Source of the DNA: Aliihoeflea sp. 40Bstr573
GTDB taxonomy: Bacteria > Pseudomonadota > Alphaproteobacteria > Rhizobiales > Rhizobiaceae
Reading direction: 5' to 3'
DNA: 64,000 bases
Assembly: GCF_024105655.1 (NCBI RefSeq)
Contig: NZ_JAAAMH010000004.1
Coordinates: forward strand, 1 to 64,000
Positions within the stretch are counted from its first letter, which is position 1. Each line of letters opens with the position of its first letter. The notes under the pieces are model-generated. The model was not told where the DNA came from. It made no database searches and saw only the letters and a program-made list of their open reading frames with translations. This document shows, piece after piece, positions 31,899 to 41,549 of the stretch. The position numbers were made by a program, and so were the translations under genes.

Positions 31899-33756
31899 TC
31901 AGGCTTGCGGTGCGTCGTCCGATCCTGCCTTCGGCGCAGGCTTCAGCCAGCCCCTGGCGAGGATGAACATCTCGCGCAGCGACAGGAAGGCCGGGATCTG
32001 CGGCTCGCGCTGCTCGGGCTCCAGCGACACGCCGACGGTGATGATGTCGCCATCCTGATCGGTATCGCGCACGATGAGCTCGACCGAGCCGAGCGAGACG
32101 CGGTCGGCATATTCGGCCCGCCCACCCAGTCGGTCCATCATGAGTTCGCCGATCGACATCTCTTCCTCCCCCTCGCGCAGGGCGGGACCGTAAGCGGCCT
32201 CGAGGTCGCGCGCCGGGCGCTTCGGGTCGATCGAGAAGGCGCCGAAGAATTCCGCGTCGTCGACGTCGACCGGAGCAGGACTGGCGAAGAGACGGTCCAG
32301 AAGACGCGGGTAGCGCGAGGAGATGAAGAGATAGACGTAGTCGCCGGCACGCAGGCGACCGGCATACTGATAGCGCATCGAGTGGCCGTCTCGAATGACC
32401 AGCGACGGGCGCGCCCAGCGCGGCACGCGCTCGCCCTTGGCGACCGGTGAATTGGCGACGACGCGATAGATGAGAAGCTCGTGATGCGCGGTGCCGGGCA
32501 GTTCGAGCTCCACCTTGTCCACCGGCCCGATGCGCGGCGGAACGACGAGGCCGAGCCGCTTGGCGAGCGGATTGATGGTCCAGCCTTGCACGAGAAGCGA
32601 GACGAGCACGATGATGAAGGCGTAATTGAAGAACGTCGAGCCCGCCTCCAGGTCTCCAAGGAGCGGGACGAGCGCGAGCAGGATGGAGACCGCGCCGCGA
32701 AGGCCGACCCAGGAGATGAAGGCCGTTTCGGCGCGCGGGAAGTTGAACGGCAGGAGCGAGAGCCACACCGCCAGCGGCCGGGCGACGAAAATCAGCACCA
32801 GCGCGAGCATGACGGCGGAGACGCCAATGGCCGGAAAGTCCGACGGCGTGGCAAGCAGGCCGAGCATCAGGAACATGATGATCTGCGCGAGCCAGGTCAT
32901 ACCGTCCTGGAACCGCTTGAGCGTGGGCGCGGAGCGGATGTTTCGGTTGCCGGCGAAGAGGCCGGCGACGTAGACCGCGAGGAAGCCGGAACCGCCGAGC
33001 GCGCCGGTGGCGGAAAAAACCAGGAGCGACAGCGCCAGGACGAAGATCGGCGACAGGCCCCGCTCCATCTTCAGCCGGTTGACTAGGAAGACGATCATCT
33101 GGCCGCCGGCAAGGCCGGCGAGGAGGCCGATGCCCATCTGCGTGACGAAGAGGAGCAGGATTTCGACCCCGATCGCTTCCAGCCCCGCGCCCGACGCGAT
33201 CAGCTCGACGAGCGCGATGGTGAGGAAGATCGCCATCGGGTCGTTCGAGCCCGATTCGACTTCGAGCGCCGAGCGCACCCGGTCGCGGATCTGGATGCCG
33301 CCGATGCGCAGGAGGAAGAACACGGCGGCGGCGTCCGTGGACCCCACGATCGAGCCGAGAAGCAGTGATTCGAGCAGGGAGAGGCCAGCCACATAATGCG
33401 CGACGAGGCCGAAGATGGCCGCCGTCAGCACCACGCCGAGCGTGGCGAGCGTGATCGCCGGTCCGGCCGCTGGCGGCCGGCCGGGCGATCCTCGACCGTT
33501 ACTGGCGGAAAGACTGGATCGACGTGCCGAAGCCGGAATCGAACAGGATGACGGCAAGCGCCAGCGAGCCGATGAAATAGGCAACGCCGGCATTGTCGAA
33601 ACTGATGCCGAGCCCGTCGACGCCGGCGGCAAGGCCGATACCGAGAAAGAGAAGAAGAAGGGGAGCGCCGAAGCGGAATGCGAGCAGGCTGGAAAATGCA
33701 GCGACCAGCACGAGCAAGGTGCCGATCAGGGTGATGAGATAGATCCCCTCGATCAT
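31899..33756 (-). pseudogene. NhaP2/CvrA-type K+/H+ antiporter, broken by a 31-base insertion
   Basis: The N-terminal part (33756 down to 33499) reads MIEGIYLITLIGTLLVLVAA and ends ILFDSGFGTSIQSFRQ then TAA. The rest, in another frame, resumes [20 protein letters not shown] and runs through [23 protein letters not shown] and a TrkA-C-like cytoplasmic domain to the stop at 31899. Removing 31 bases (33471-33501) joins SFRQ to AAGPA in frame, giving about 608 residues as in E. coli NhaP2. The gene is thus probably inactive. The long C-terminal half has a potential internal start but lacks the first TM helices. Confidence 0.85.
33471..33501. repeat. 31-base palindromic insertion in the antiporter gene
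   Basis: These 31 bases are what must be removed to restore the antiporter frame. They bring a stop codon (TAA on the minus strand) and a frameshift. With flanking bases they build a palindrome, CCGGCCGC and GCGGCCGG around TG. A CGCCAG word occurs on both sides, as a short target repeat might. Confidence 0.55.
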
Positions 33757-33810
33757 CCGCCCTTCATGTCCCCTCGTTCGCCCGTTTCGATCGCTGCTTT
33801 CTATCTAGGA

Positions 33811-33839
33811 AAGAAAACGCCCGGTTTGAGGCCGGGCGT
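33811..33839 (-). terminator. Rho-independent terminator of gap
   Basis: On the minus strand ACGCCCGG, a 7-base loop and CCGGGCGT are followed by TTTCTT. It lies 28 bases past the gap stop codon. Confidence 0.88.
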
Positions 33840-33866
33840 CGAGAATAGTTGAAAAAGTTGCGGCGG

Positions 33867-34874
33867 TCAGATCAGCTTGCCGAAGGCGACGGCCGTGTCG
33901 CTCATGCGGTTCGAGAAACCCCACTCATTGTCGTACCAGGTCAGGATACGGACCATCGTGCCTTCCATCACCTTGGTCTGGTCCATGTGGAAGACCGAAG
34001 AATGCGGATTGTGGTTGAAGTCGATCGAGACGAGCGACTCGTCCGTGTAGCCCAAAATGCCCTTGAGGCGGCCATCGGCGGCGGCGCGGATCGCGCCGTT
34101 GATCTCGTCGACCGAGGTTTCGCGCTTGGCGATGAAGGTCAGGTCGACCACCGAGACGTTCGGCGTGGGAACGCGGATCGCCACGCCATCGAGCTTGCCC
34201 TTCAGTTCCGGCAGGACGAGGCCGACGGCCTTGGCCGCGCCCGTCGAGGTCGGGATCATCGACAGCGCCGCCGCACGGGCGCGGTAGAGGTCCTTGTGCA
34301 TCGTGTCGAGCGTCGGCTGGTCGCCCGTATAGGAGTGGATCGTCGTCATGAAGCCCTTCTCGATGCCGACGGCCTCGTTGAGGACCTGCGCGACCGGGGC
34401 GAGGCAGTTGGTGGTGCACGACGCGTTCGAAATGACCATGTGGTCCTTCGTCAGCTTGTCGTGGTTGACGCCGTAGACGACGGTCAGGTCTGCATTGTCG
34501 GCAGGCGCCGAGACGATGACGCGCTTGGCGCCGGCCTCGATGTGGGAGGAAGCCTTTTCCTTCGAGGTGAAGATGCCAGTGCATTCGAGCGCGATGTCGA
34601 CGCCCTCGGCCTTCCAGGGCAGCTCGGCCGGGTTGCGCACGGCGTGGACCTTGATCGGACCGCGGCCCGCGTCGATCGCGTCGCCCTTGACGGTGACTTC
34701 GCCCGGGAAGCGGCCATGCACGCTGTCGTAGCGCATCAGGTGCGCATTGGTCTCGACCGGGCCCAGATCGTTGATCGCGACGACCTCGATGTCGGTGCGG
34801 CCCGATTCGTAGATCGCGCGCAGCACGTTGCGGCCGATGCGGCCAAAACCGTTGATGGCAACTTTCACAGTCAT
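33867..34874 (-). CDS. gap: Glyceraldehyde-3-phosphate dehydrogenase, type I
   Basis: The protein has 335 residues. It oxidises glyceraldehyde 3-phosphate to 1,3-bisphosphoglycerate using NAD or NADP. The Rossmann start [12 protein letters not shown], the catalytic cysteine in [13 protein letters not shown] (about C155), and the end [12 protein letters not shown] are all present. The start at 34874 has GGGAG just upstream. It is downstream of tkt after a strong terminator, so it likely has its own promoter in the 34875-34950 spacer. Confidence 0.95.
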   Translation of the reverse strand: MTVKVAINGFGRIGRNVLRAIYESGRTDIEVVAINDLGPVETNAHLMRYDSVHGRFPGEVTVKGDAIDAGRGPIKVHAVRNPAELPWKAEGVDIALECTGIFTSKEKASSHIEAGAKRVIVSAPADNADLTVVYGVNHDKLTKDHMVISNASCTTNCLAPVAQVLNEAVGIEKGFMTTIHSYTGDQPTLDTMHKDLYRARAAALSMIPTSTGAAKAVGLVLPELKGKLDGVAIRVPTPNVSVVDLTFIAKRETSVDEINGAIRAAADGRLKGILGYTDESLVSIDFNHNPHSSVFHMDQTKVMEGTMVRILTWYDNEWGFSNRMSDTAVAFGKLI

Positions 34875-34954
34875 TCGCTGTCTCCCGGGAGAAGGTAAGG
34901 CTTGATGCCGCCGTCTTTAGCGGCGCAACGGGGAGGAATCCAGCGCCACACATG

Positions 34955-34983
34955 AGAAAAGGGCGGGTGCAGGCCCGCCCTTT
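34955..34983 (-). terminator. Rho-independent terminator of tkt
   Basis: AAAGGGCGGG (34974-34983 read on minus) and CCCGCCCTTT (34958-34967) form a 10-base stem with a 6-base loop followed by TTTTC. It lies 35 bases past the tkt stop. Confidence 0.9.
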
Positions 34984-35017
34984 GCGACTAAATCGTTTTT
35001 ATTTTCCGGGGCTTGGC

Positions 35018-37012
35018 TCAGCCGCCATTCGCAATGCGCTCCTCGACCGCCTTGACGGCGGCCTCGGCGGTGATGCCGAAATGCTTGTAGAGCTCTTCAG
35101 CGGGGCCCGACGCGCCGAAGCCCGTCATGCCGACGAAGATGCCGTTGGAGCCTATCAGGCGCTCCCAACCCATGCGGATACCCGCCTCGATGCCGACCTT
35201 GATCGACGCGTCGCCGACGATCGCATGGCGATATTCGTAGCTCTGTTCTCCGAAAAGCTCGAAGCAGGGCACCGACACGACGCGCGTCGGGTGACCCTTG
35301 GCCTCAAGGATCTCGCGCGCCTTCATCGCGATCTCGACTTCCGAGCCCGAGGCGAAGAGCGTGACCTTGGCCTCGTCGCTGGCAGTCTCGAGTTCGTAGG
35401 CACCGTAGGAGGAGAGGTTCTCCTCGTCATGCTCGGTGCGCAGCGTCGGCAGGTTCTGGCGGGTGAGCGCCAGCGTCGACGGCGTCGTCTCGGATTCGAG
35501 CGCGATCTGCCAGCATTCGGCGGTTTCGACAGCGTCGGCGGGGCGGAAAACGTAGTGGTTCGGGATCGCCCGCAACGCCGCAAGATGCTCGACCGGCTGG
35601 TGCGTCGGGCCGTCTTCGCCGAGCCCGATCGAATCATGCGTCATGACGAAGATCGAGCGGATGCCCATCAGCGAGGCAAGCCGCATCGACGGGCGCGCAT
35701 AGTCGGAGAAGACCAGGAACGTGCCGCCATAGGGGATGATGCCGCCATGCAGCGCCATGCCGTTGATGGCCGCCGCCATGCCGTGCTCGCGAATGCCGTA
35801 ATAGACGTAACGTCCGGAGAAGTCGGAGGGCGTGATCGGCTTGGTCTGGGACGTCTTGGTATTGTTGGAGCCGGTAAGGTCCGCCGAGCCGCCGATCGTG
35901 TCCGGCAGGATACCGTTGATGATTTCGAGCGCCATTTCCGACGCCTTGCGGGTCGCGACTTTCGGCTTGTCGGCGGAAAGCTTCTTCTTGTAGTCGACGA
36001 TTGCTGCGTCGAGCCCTTCGGGCAGCTCGCCGCGCATGCGGCGTTCGAACTCGGCGCGCTTCTCACTCTCGGTCTCGGCAAGACGGCCCTCCCAGGCCTT
36101 GCGCTCCTTGGCCGATCGCAGGCCGGCGAGACGCCACGCGTCGAGAATATCGGAAGGAACGGCGAAGGCTTCCGCATCCCAGTTCAGCGCCTTGCGCGTT
36201 CCCGTGATCTCCTCCGCTCCGAGCGGCGAGCCATGCGCCTTGCTGGTGCCCGCGCGGGTCGGCGCGCCGTAGCCGATCGTCGTCTTGCACGCGATCAGCG
36301 TCGGCCGGTCGGACTGGCGCGCGGTCTCGATCGCATGGGCGATGGCCTCGGGATCGTGGCCGTCGGCGCGCAACGTGTTCCAGCCGGAAGCGGCGAACCG
36401 CGCGATCTGGTCGGTGGAATCGGAAAGCGAGACCGGACCGTCGATCGAGATGTTGTTGTCGTCCCACATCACGATCAGCTTGGACAGCTTGAGATGCCCG
36501 GCGAGCGAGATCGCCTCCTGGCTGATGCCTTCCATCAGGCAGCCGTCGCCGGCCAGCACATAGGTGTAGTGATCGACCAGCCCGTCGCCGTAATGCGCAT
36601 TGAGGACGCGCTCGGCGAGCGCCATGCCGACGGCGTTTCCAAGACCCTGGCCGAGCGGGCCGGTCGTGGTTTCGATGCCGGCCGCGTGACCGTATTCGGG
36701 ATGGCCGGCGGTCTTCGAGCCGAGCTGACGGAAATTCTTGATCTCGTCGAGCGTGATGTCCTCGTAGCCCGACAGGTACAGGAGCGAATAGAGCAGCATC
36801 GAGCCGTGCCCCGCCGACAGGACGAAACGGTCGCGATCTGCCCAGCGCGGGTGCTTCGGATCATGCTTCATGAAGCGGGTGAACAGCACGGTGGCGATGT
36901 CGGCGGCGCCCATGGGCAGGCCGGGATGGCCCGAATTCGCCTTCTCGACCGCATCCATGGAGAGGAAGCGGATCGCATTGGCCATCCGGTCGTGCTTGTC
37001 GCGTGTCGTCAT
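35018..37012 (-). CDS. tkt: Transketolase
   Basis: The protein has 664 residues. It moves two-carbon units between sugar phosphates in the pentose phosphate and Calvin pathways with thiamine diphosphate. Motifs: [15 protein letters not shown] (about 24-38), [17 protein letters not shown] (about 115), the ThDP motif [13 protein letters not shown] through [10 protein letters not shown] (about 155-190), and [15 protein letters not shown] with [15 protein letters not shown]. The start at 37012 begins [14 protein letters not shown] as in relatives. It is divergent from DUF4164-zapA, the usual rhizobial layout. Confidence 0.95.
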   Translation of the reverse strand: MTTRDKHDRMANAIRFLSMDAVEKANSGHPGLPMGAADIATVLFTRFMKHDPKHPRWADRDRFVLSAGHGSMLLYSLLYLSGYEDITLDEIKNFRQLGSKTAGHPEYGHAAGIETTTGPLGQGLGNAVGMALAERVLNAHYGDGLVDHYTYVLAGDGCLMEGISQEAISLAGHLKLSKLIVMWDDNNISIDGPVSLSDSTDQIARFAASGWNTLRADGHDPEAIAHAIETARQSDRPTLIACKTTIGYGAPTRAGTSKAHGSPLGAEEITGTRKALNWDAEAFAVPSDILDAWRLAGLRSAKERKAWEGRLAETESEKRAEFERRMRGELPEGLDAAIVDYKKKLSADKPKVATRKASEMALEIINGILPDTIGGSADLTGSNNTKTSQTKPITPSDFSGRYVYYGIREHGMAAAINGMALHGGIIPYGGTFLVFSDYARPSMRLASLMGIRSIFVMTHDSIGLGEDGPTHQPVEHLAALRAIPNHYVFRPADAVETAECWQIALESETTPSTLALTRQNLPTLRTEHDEENLSSYGAYELETASDEAKVTLFASGSEVEIAMKAREILEAKGHPTRVVSVPCFELFGEQSYEYRHAIVGDASIKVGIEAGIRMGWERLIGSNGIFVGMTGFGASGPAEELYKHFGITAEAAVKAVEERIANGG

Positions 37013-37244
37013 GATCGCTCTGGTCCTGCGAAGAATTGGAAATGGGAGGCGCGCTCGGCCCTTTCGGCAGGCGACACATAGCCGTTCGGGCCCCGGAGTC
37101 AACGCCGCGCGGGCGTGGCTCCCGGCCGAATGCCGGGGATAGTCGGCACCTTCGGTTGACGCCCGATTCGTCCGCCGCTTAATGTTTTCCGATTAAGACG
37201 TTCTCATGTAACAATGATTCGCGTCGGGGGCCCAGGTTGGAGCC

Positions 37245-37517
37245 ATGACAGGGGAAACCACACTCAGGGAAGTCATCGGCCGTCTCGGAGCCGCGGTCGA
37301 ATCGCTGGAAAGCGCGGTTTCGTCGCGCCTCGAAAGCGACCAGGACTATCAGGAAGCCGATGCCGAGGCGCAGCGCATGAACGCCGACCGCTCGCGCCTC
37401 GCACAGGAACTCGACGCGTCGGAAGCGCGCGCCGAGCGCCTCGAAGATGCCAACAAGGAAGTCTCGCGCCGGCTCGTGACCGCAATGGAGACGATCCGCG
37501 CCGTGCTCGACAGGTAG
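37245..37517 (+). CDS. DUF4164 coiled-coil protein
   Basis: The protein has 90 residues, almost wholly helical with heptad-like Leu/Ala spacing (LREVIGRLGAAVESLESAV, LAQELDASEARAERLEDA). DUF4164 proteins stand between tkt and zapA in many Hyphomicrobiales and may have a cell-division link. It ends six bases before zapA, in one operon. Promoter lies in the 230-base divergent spacer with tkt. Confidence 0.85.
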   Translation: MTGETTLREVIGRLGAAVESLESAVSSRLESDQDYQEADAEAQRMNADRSRLAQELDASEARAERLEDANKEVSRRLVTAMETIRAVLDR

Positions 37518-37523
37518 GGACCA

Positions 37524-37895
37524 ATGGCTCAGGTTACCGTGACGATCGACGGCAAGGCCTACCGGATGGCCTGCGACGAAGGACAGGAAGAGCACCTGGT
37601 CTCGCTCGCCAGCCGGTTCGACCGCTATGTGATGCACCTAAAGGACTCATTCGGCGAGATCGGCGACCAGCGCCTGACCGTCATGGCCGGCATCATGGTC
37701 ATGGACGAGCTGGTGGAGCTGCAAAAGCGCACGAAGGGCTTCGAGACCGAGATCGGCACGCTGCGCAAGACCCGCGACGACGCCCTGACCAAGGCCGACA
37801 AGAACGACGCCGCGCTGACCGGCGCCCTGGCCGACTTCGCCGAGCGGATCGAGATCGTCGCCAGCCGCCTGAGCGGGCGTCCGCGACAGGTGTGA
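37524..37895 (+). CDS. zapA: Cell division protein ZapA
   Basis: The protein has 123 residues. It bundles FtsZ filaments at mid-cell. The N-terminal beta-hairpin VTVTIDGKAYRMACDEGQEE and helix LVSLASRFDRYVMHLKDSFG are typical, followed by RLTVMAGIMVMDELVEL and a long coiled coil. It is longer than E. coli ZapA (109), as usual in alphaproteobacteria. It shares an operon with DUF4164 and converges on ccdB, with one base between stops. Confidence 0.9.
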   Translation: MAQVTVTIDGKAYRMACDEGQEEHLVSLASRFDRYVMHLKDSFGEIGDQRLTVMAGIMVMDELVELQKRTKGFETEIGTLRKTRDDALTKADKNDAALTGALADFAERIEIVASRLSGRPRQV

Positions 37896-37896
37896 T

Positions 37897-38193
37897 TCAA
37901 AACCCCTGAAACAGCATGTCGAGCGCCGCGACGATCTCGTCGTGGTGTTGCGCAAGGTTGGCGACGCGAGCCGCAACGAGCGTATCGGGCACAGCCGAGA
38001 TCAGGTGCGTGGCCAGCACTTGCGGCTCTCCTTCGACATCAAAGACGGGATGGAGCCGCGCGATCGAACGCGGCGCCGCCGCCGCCGGCAGAAGCGGGAT
38101 CACCACCCGCGAGCCGACAATGTCGAGAAGCGGCGACTGAACGTCGAGCAGAAGCGCATCGTCAGGCGCGCGATAGACGTCGTACCGGGCCAT
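37897..38193 (-). CDS. ccdB: CcdB-family toxin
   Basis: The protein has 98 residues. CcdB poisons DNA gyrase. The family is clear from YDVYRAPDDALLLDVQSPLL, VVIPLLPAAAAP, LHPVFDVEG and LISAVPDTLVAARVANLA, ending in the gyrase-binding tail IVAALDMLFQGF (W in F-plasmid CcdB replaced by F). It overlaps ccdA by one base. The pair sits just after zapA on the opposite strand. Confidence 0.92.
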   Translation of the reverse strand: MARYDVYRAPDDALLLDVQSPLLDIVGSRVVIPLLPAAAAPRSIARLHPVFDVEGEPQVLATHLISAVPDTLVAARVANLAQHHDEIVAALDMLFQGF

Positions 38194-38432
38194 CAGAACA
38201 TGCGATACTTGGCAAGCGGCAGGCCATTTTCGTCGACCCAGGCCTTCCAGCTTTCCAGCGCCTCGCGGTTTTCCTCCAGCCAGAGCCGTTCCTTCTCGGC
38301 GCGGACGGCTTCGGCGATGCCGTTTTCGGCCGCGCGGGAGACGTTGACCGACAATTCCTTTGCTTCGGCAAGGAGGGCGGCGTCGAGCGTCAGGTTGGTG
38401 GGCTTGCGGGCGGCGGGCTTTGCGTGGCGCAT
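38193..38432 (-). CDS. ccdA: CcdA-family antitoxin
   Basis: The protein has 79 residues. The N-terminal ribbon-helix-helix part NLTLDAALLAEAKELSVNVS binds DNA. The C-terminal part, ENREALESWKAWVDENGLPL, is the conserved toxin-binding tail with W and ENGLPL. ATG 38432 gives the usual length. It is first in the operon and likely represses it with CcdB. A promoter should lie in 38433-38520. Confidence 0.92.
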   Translation of the reverse strand: MRHAKPAARKPTNLTLDAALLAEAKELSVNVSRAAENGIAEAVRAEKERLWLEENREALESWKAWVDENGLPLAKYRMF

Positions 38433-38590
38433 GGGATCGAGGCTCGTTTGCTCCGCATAGAATATGCGCATATCAAGCGACCCGCAAATACATGCGGCGT
38501 GGATCGATTGACAGTCCACGCCAGCAGGCGGATCATTTCAGGAGGCAGCGTCTTGGCGCTGCCTTTGGCGGGCGGTGGGCCGGATGAGCC

Positions 38591-39529
38591 ATGATTATGT
38601 CGCACGCGGTGCTTCCGCGGCCGGGCGGTGCGGTCTTCCTGACCGATGGCGGCCTCGAGACCTCGCTGATCTTCCATGACGGCGTCGATCTTCCGCTTTT
38701 TGCCGCCTTCCCGCTTCTGCTCAACGCCTATGGCCGCAAGCAACTGACGGACTATTTCGCGCCCTTCGTCGAGATGGCGCTCGCCCGACATGCGGGCTTC
38801 ATCATCGACACGCCGACCTGGCGGGCCAATCGGGACTGGGGCGAAAAGCTGGGTTTCGATGCGCCCGCTTTGGCCGAGATCAACCGCGAGGCGGTGGGCT
38901 GGGCGAAGTCGCTGCGCCGGGAACTGGGCGACGGCAACGACAAGATCGTCGTCAACGGCGTGGTCGGTCCGCGCGGCGACGGCTACCGGCCGACGGCCCT
39001 GATGGACCGCGACGGGGCCGAGCACTATCACCATGCGCAGATCGAAGCCTTCCACGCCACGGGCGCCGACATGGTGAGCGGGATGACGATGAACTATGTC
39101 GAGGAAGCCTGCGGCGTCGCGCGCGCTGCAGCAGCCTTCGGTCTGCCCTGCGTCATCTCCTTCACGGTCGAGACCGACGGCAATCTTGCCTCCGGCGCGA
39201 GCCTGCGCGAGGCGATCGAAACCGTCGACGAAGATACGGAAGGCACGCCGATCTACTACATGATCAACTGCGCCCACCCGACCCATTTCGCCACCGCGCT
39301 CGGCAATGGCGAGGGCTGGATGCAAAGGCTAGGCGGGGTCCGCGCCAACGCATCCGCCAAGAGCCATGCCGAACTCGACGAGGCAACAGAACTCGATCCC
39401 GGCGATCCGGCAGATCTCGGCCGGCGCTATGGCGAGATGCGACGGCAGTTCGGGCAGATTTCGGTGCTGGGGGGCTGCTGCGGGACGGATCGTCGGCACA
39501 TCGCGGCGATTTGCGAGGCCTGTTTGTGA
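38591..39529 (+). CDS. Homocysteine S-methyltransferase family protein
   Basis: The protein has 312 residues. These zinc enzymes move a methyl group, usually from S-methylmethionine, to homocysteine. The TIM barrel begins FLTDGGLETSLIFHDGVDLP; the zinc ligands are Cys in MINCAHP (about 228) and the CC pair in LGGCCGTDRRHIAAI (about 295). The start MIMSHAVLP may instead be the second Met. It is alone on the plus strand and converges on the ABC-F gene across a palindromic repeat. Confidence 0.88.
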   Translation: MIMSHAVLPRPGGAVFLTDGGLETSLIFHDGVDLPLFAAFPLLLNAYGRKQLTDYFAPFVEMALARHAGFIIDTPTWRANRDWGEKLGFDAPALAEINREAVGWAKSLRRELGDGNDKIVVNGVVGPRGDGYRPTALMDRDGAEHYHHAQIEAFHATGADMVSGMTMNYVEEACGVARAAAAFGLPCVISFTVETDGNLASGASLREAIETVDEDTEGTPIYYMINCAHPTHFATALGNGEGWMQRLGGVRANASAKSHAELDEATELDPGDPADLGRRYGEMRRQFGQISVLGGCCGTDRRHIAAICEACL

Positions 39530-39558
39530 GGGGCCGAATTTGTTTTCTGCGAAAAGGA

Positions 39559-39701
39559 CTCCCACCCTTTATCCATCCCCCCAAAGGGGGAGGGAGGGCA
39601 TCCGCGTTGCGCCATACCGTCAAGCTTGGTGCCCGAGCCTTTGGATTGATACGACTCTCGCGGCTCCCTCTCCCTTGTGGGGATGGATAAAGGGTGGGGG
39701 T
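39559..39701. repeat. Palindromic intergenic repeat, copy A
   Basis: The two ends are imperfect inverted repeats of about 37 bases (ACCCTTTATCCATCCCC at left, GGGGATGGATAAAGGGT at right), each arm with its own small hairpin. The middle is unrelated. A second copy of the same type is at 53732-53878. Both sit between converging genes and probably end transcription from both sides. Confidence 0.8.
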
Positions 39702-39733
39702 ATGATACGCGAAAAACGCCGTGCCCCTGCCTC

Positions 39734-41542
39734 CTACCCTTCGACCTCCTCGCGCAGCATCTCCAGCTCCAGCCATTCCTCTTCCATCCGCGTGAGGTCC
39801 GCACGCAGCGCGTCGAGCGTGGCCGCGGTTTTGGCGAATCCGTCGGGATCGCGGACATAAAACTGGGGGTCGGCTATTTTCGTTTCGAGCGTCGCCATCT
39901 TCGCAGACGTCGCCTCCATCGCTCCGGGCAGCTTCTCCAGCGCGAATTTCTGCTTGAACGAGAGCTTCTTCGACGCGGCGTTGCCGCTTGGCTTGGGCGA
40001 ACTGGCGGTGGTCTTGTCGCGCGGTTCCGACTTCGCCGGCTTCTGCGTGAACGCCTTCGTGCCGCGCTGTGTGAGCATGTCGGCATAGCCGCCGGCATAT
40101 TCGACCCAGCGGCCATCCTCTTCGGGGGCGACCGTGCTCGTCACCGTGCGATCAAGGAAGTCGCGATCGTGGCTGACGAGGATGACCGTGCCGGGGAAGC
40201 CCGAAACCAGTTCCTGCAACAGGTCGAGGGTTTCCATGTCGAGATCGTTGGTCGGCTCGTCGAGGACGAGCAGATTGGCCGGGCGCGCCAAGAGCCGCGC
40301 GAGCACGAGCCGCGCCCGCTCGCCGCCGGAAAGCTCGCGGATCGGCGTGCGCGCCTGTTCGGGCTTGAACAGGAAATCCTTCATGTAGGAGACGACGTGG
40401 CGCTGCTCGCCATTGACGACGACGCTGTCGCCGCGCCCGTCTGTGAGATAGTGCGCCAGCGTCTCGTCGAGGTCGAGATCGCGCTTCTGGTCGAGCGTGG
40501 CGATCTCCAGATTGACGCCGAGCCGGACCGAACCGGCATCGGGCGCGAGCTCGCCGGTCAGCATCTTCAGGAGCGTCGTCTTGCCGGCGCCGTTCGGGCC
40601 GACGAGGCCGATCCGGTCGCCGCGCTGGATGCGGGTGGAGAAATCGCGCACGATCTGGCGCGGGCTAAAGCTCTTGGCGATGCCCTTTGCCTCGATGACG
40701 AGCTTGCCCGATTCATTGGCGTCGCTCGCCTGAAGCGTCGCCTTGCCTTCCGCCCCGCGATGCGATCGAAACTGCTGGCGCATGGAATGGAGTTCGCCGA
40801 GCCGGCGCATGTTGCGCTTGCGCCGCGCGGTGACGCCGTAGCGCAGCCAGTGTTCTTCACGCACGATCTGGCGGCCGAGCTTGTGCTGGTCGCGCTCTTC
40901 TTCTTCGAGCACCTGATCGCGCCATGCCTCGAAATGGGCAAACCCCTTGTCAAGACGGCGCGTCTGGCCGCGATCGAGCCAGACGGTGGCTTTGGAAACG
41001 CGCTCGAGGAAGCGCCGGTCATGCGAGATGACGACGATGGCGGAGGTGGAGCGGACGAGTTCGCCCTCGAGCCACTCGATGGTGGCAAGGTCGAGATGGT
41101 TCGTCGGCTCGTCGAGAAGCAGGATGTCGGGCTGTGGCGCCAGAACGCGGGCGAGCGCGGCGCGGCGCGCCTCGCCGCCGGACAGGTTCTCCGGCGCGGC
41201 CGTCCCGTCAAGGCCGAGGCTTTCGATGAGATAGGTCGCGCGGTGCGGATCGTCGCTCGGCCCAAGGCCTGCTTCGACATAGGCAAGGACGGTGGCGAAC
41301 CCCTCCATGTCGGGCGACTGGCGCAGATAGCGGATCGTGGCCGAGGGCTGGCGGAAGATTTCGCCATCCTGTGCTTCTACGAGCCCGGCGGCGATCTTCA
41401 GGAGCGTCGACTTGCCGGAGCCGTTGCGGCCGACCAGCGCGATGCGGTCGCCGGCCTGCGCGGACAGGGACGCGCCGTCGAGCAGGGGCGTGCCGCCGAA
41501 GGTGAGCTTGATGCCATCGAGATTGAGAAGCGGAGGCGCCAT
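39734..41542 (-). CDS. ABC-F family ATPase (Uup-like)
   Basis: The protein has 602 residues and two ABC domains without TM helices. Domain 1: Walker A LVGRNGSGKSTLL (about 38), signature LSGGEARRAAL, Walker B ILLLDEPTNHLD. Domain 2: LVGPNGAGKTTLL (about 320), LSGGERARLVL and LLVLDEPTNDLD. The linker (about 240-290) and a C-terminal coiled coil (from about 515, Lys/Ala-rich, then helices) resemble Uup. ABC-F proteins act on ribosomes or DNA junctions. It is seven bases after thiN. Confidence 0.92.
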   Translation of the reverse strand: MAPPLLNLDGIKLTFGGTPLLDGASLSAQAGDRIALVGRNGSGKSTLLKIAAGLVEAQDGEIFRQPSATIRYLRQSPDMEGFATVLAYVEAGLGPSDDPHRATYLIESLGLDGTAAPENLSGGEARRAALARVLAPQPDILLLDEPTNHLDLATIEWLEGELVRSTSAIVVISHDRRFLERVSKATVWLDRGQTRRLDKGFAHFEAWRDQVLEEEERDQHKLGRQIVREEHWLRYGVTARRKRNMRRLGELHSMRQQFRSHRGAEGKATLQASDANESGKLVIEAKGIAKSFSPRQIVRDFSTRIQRGDRIGLVGPNGAGKTTLLKMLTGELAPDAGSVRLGVNLEIATLDQKRDLDLDETLAHYLTDGRGDSVVVNGEQRHVVSYMKDFLFKPEQARTPIRELSGGERARLVLARLLARPANLLVLDEPTNDLDMETLDLLQELVSGFPGTVILVSHDRDFLDRTVTSTVAPEEDGRWVEYAGGYADMLTQRGTKAFTQKPAKSEPRDKTTASSPKPSGNAASKKLSFKQKFALEKLPGAMEATSAKMATLETKIADPQFYVRDPDGFAKTAATLDALRADLTRMEEEWLELEMLREEVEG

Positions 41543-41549
41543 GGAATTC

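Noticed and set aside
31831-32766. Long N-terminal extension of pgk
   Set aside because: The extra 312 codons run through the antiporter gene in another frame; the normal pgk start at 31830 has the conserved N-terminus.
37896-38200. 6S RNA gene after zapA
   Set aside because: The place often used by ssrS in relatives is filled by ccdB here, and no 6S-like hairpin is visible.
38543-38564. Hairpin AGGCAGCG/CGCTGCCT as a terminator
   Set aside because: It stands before, not after, a plus-strand gene, and both neighbouring genes point away; its role cannot be supported.
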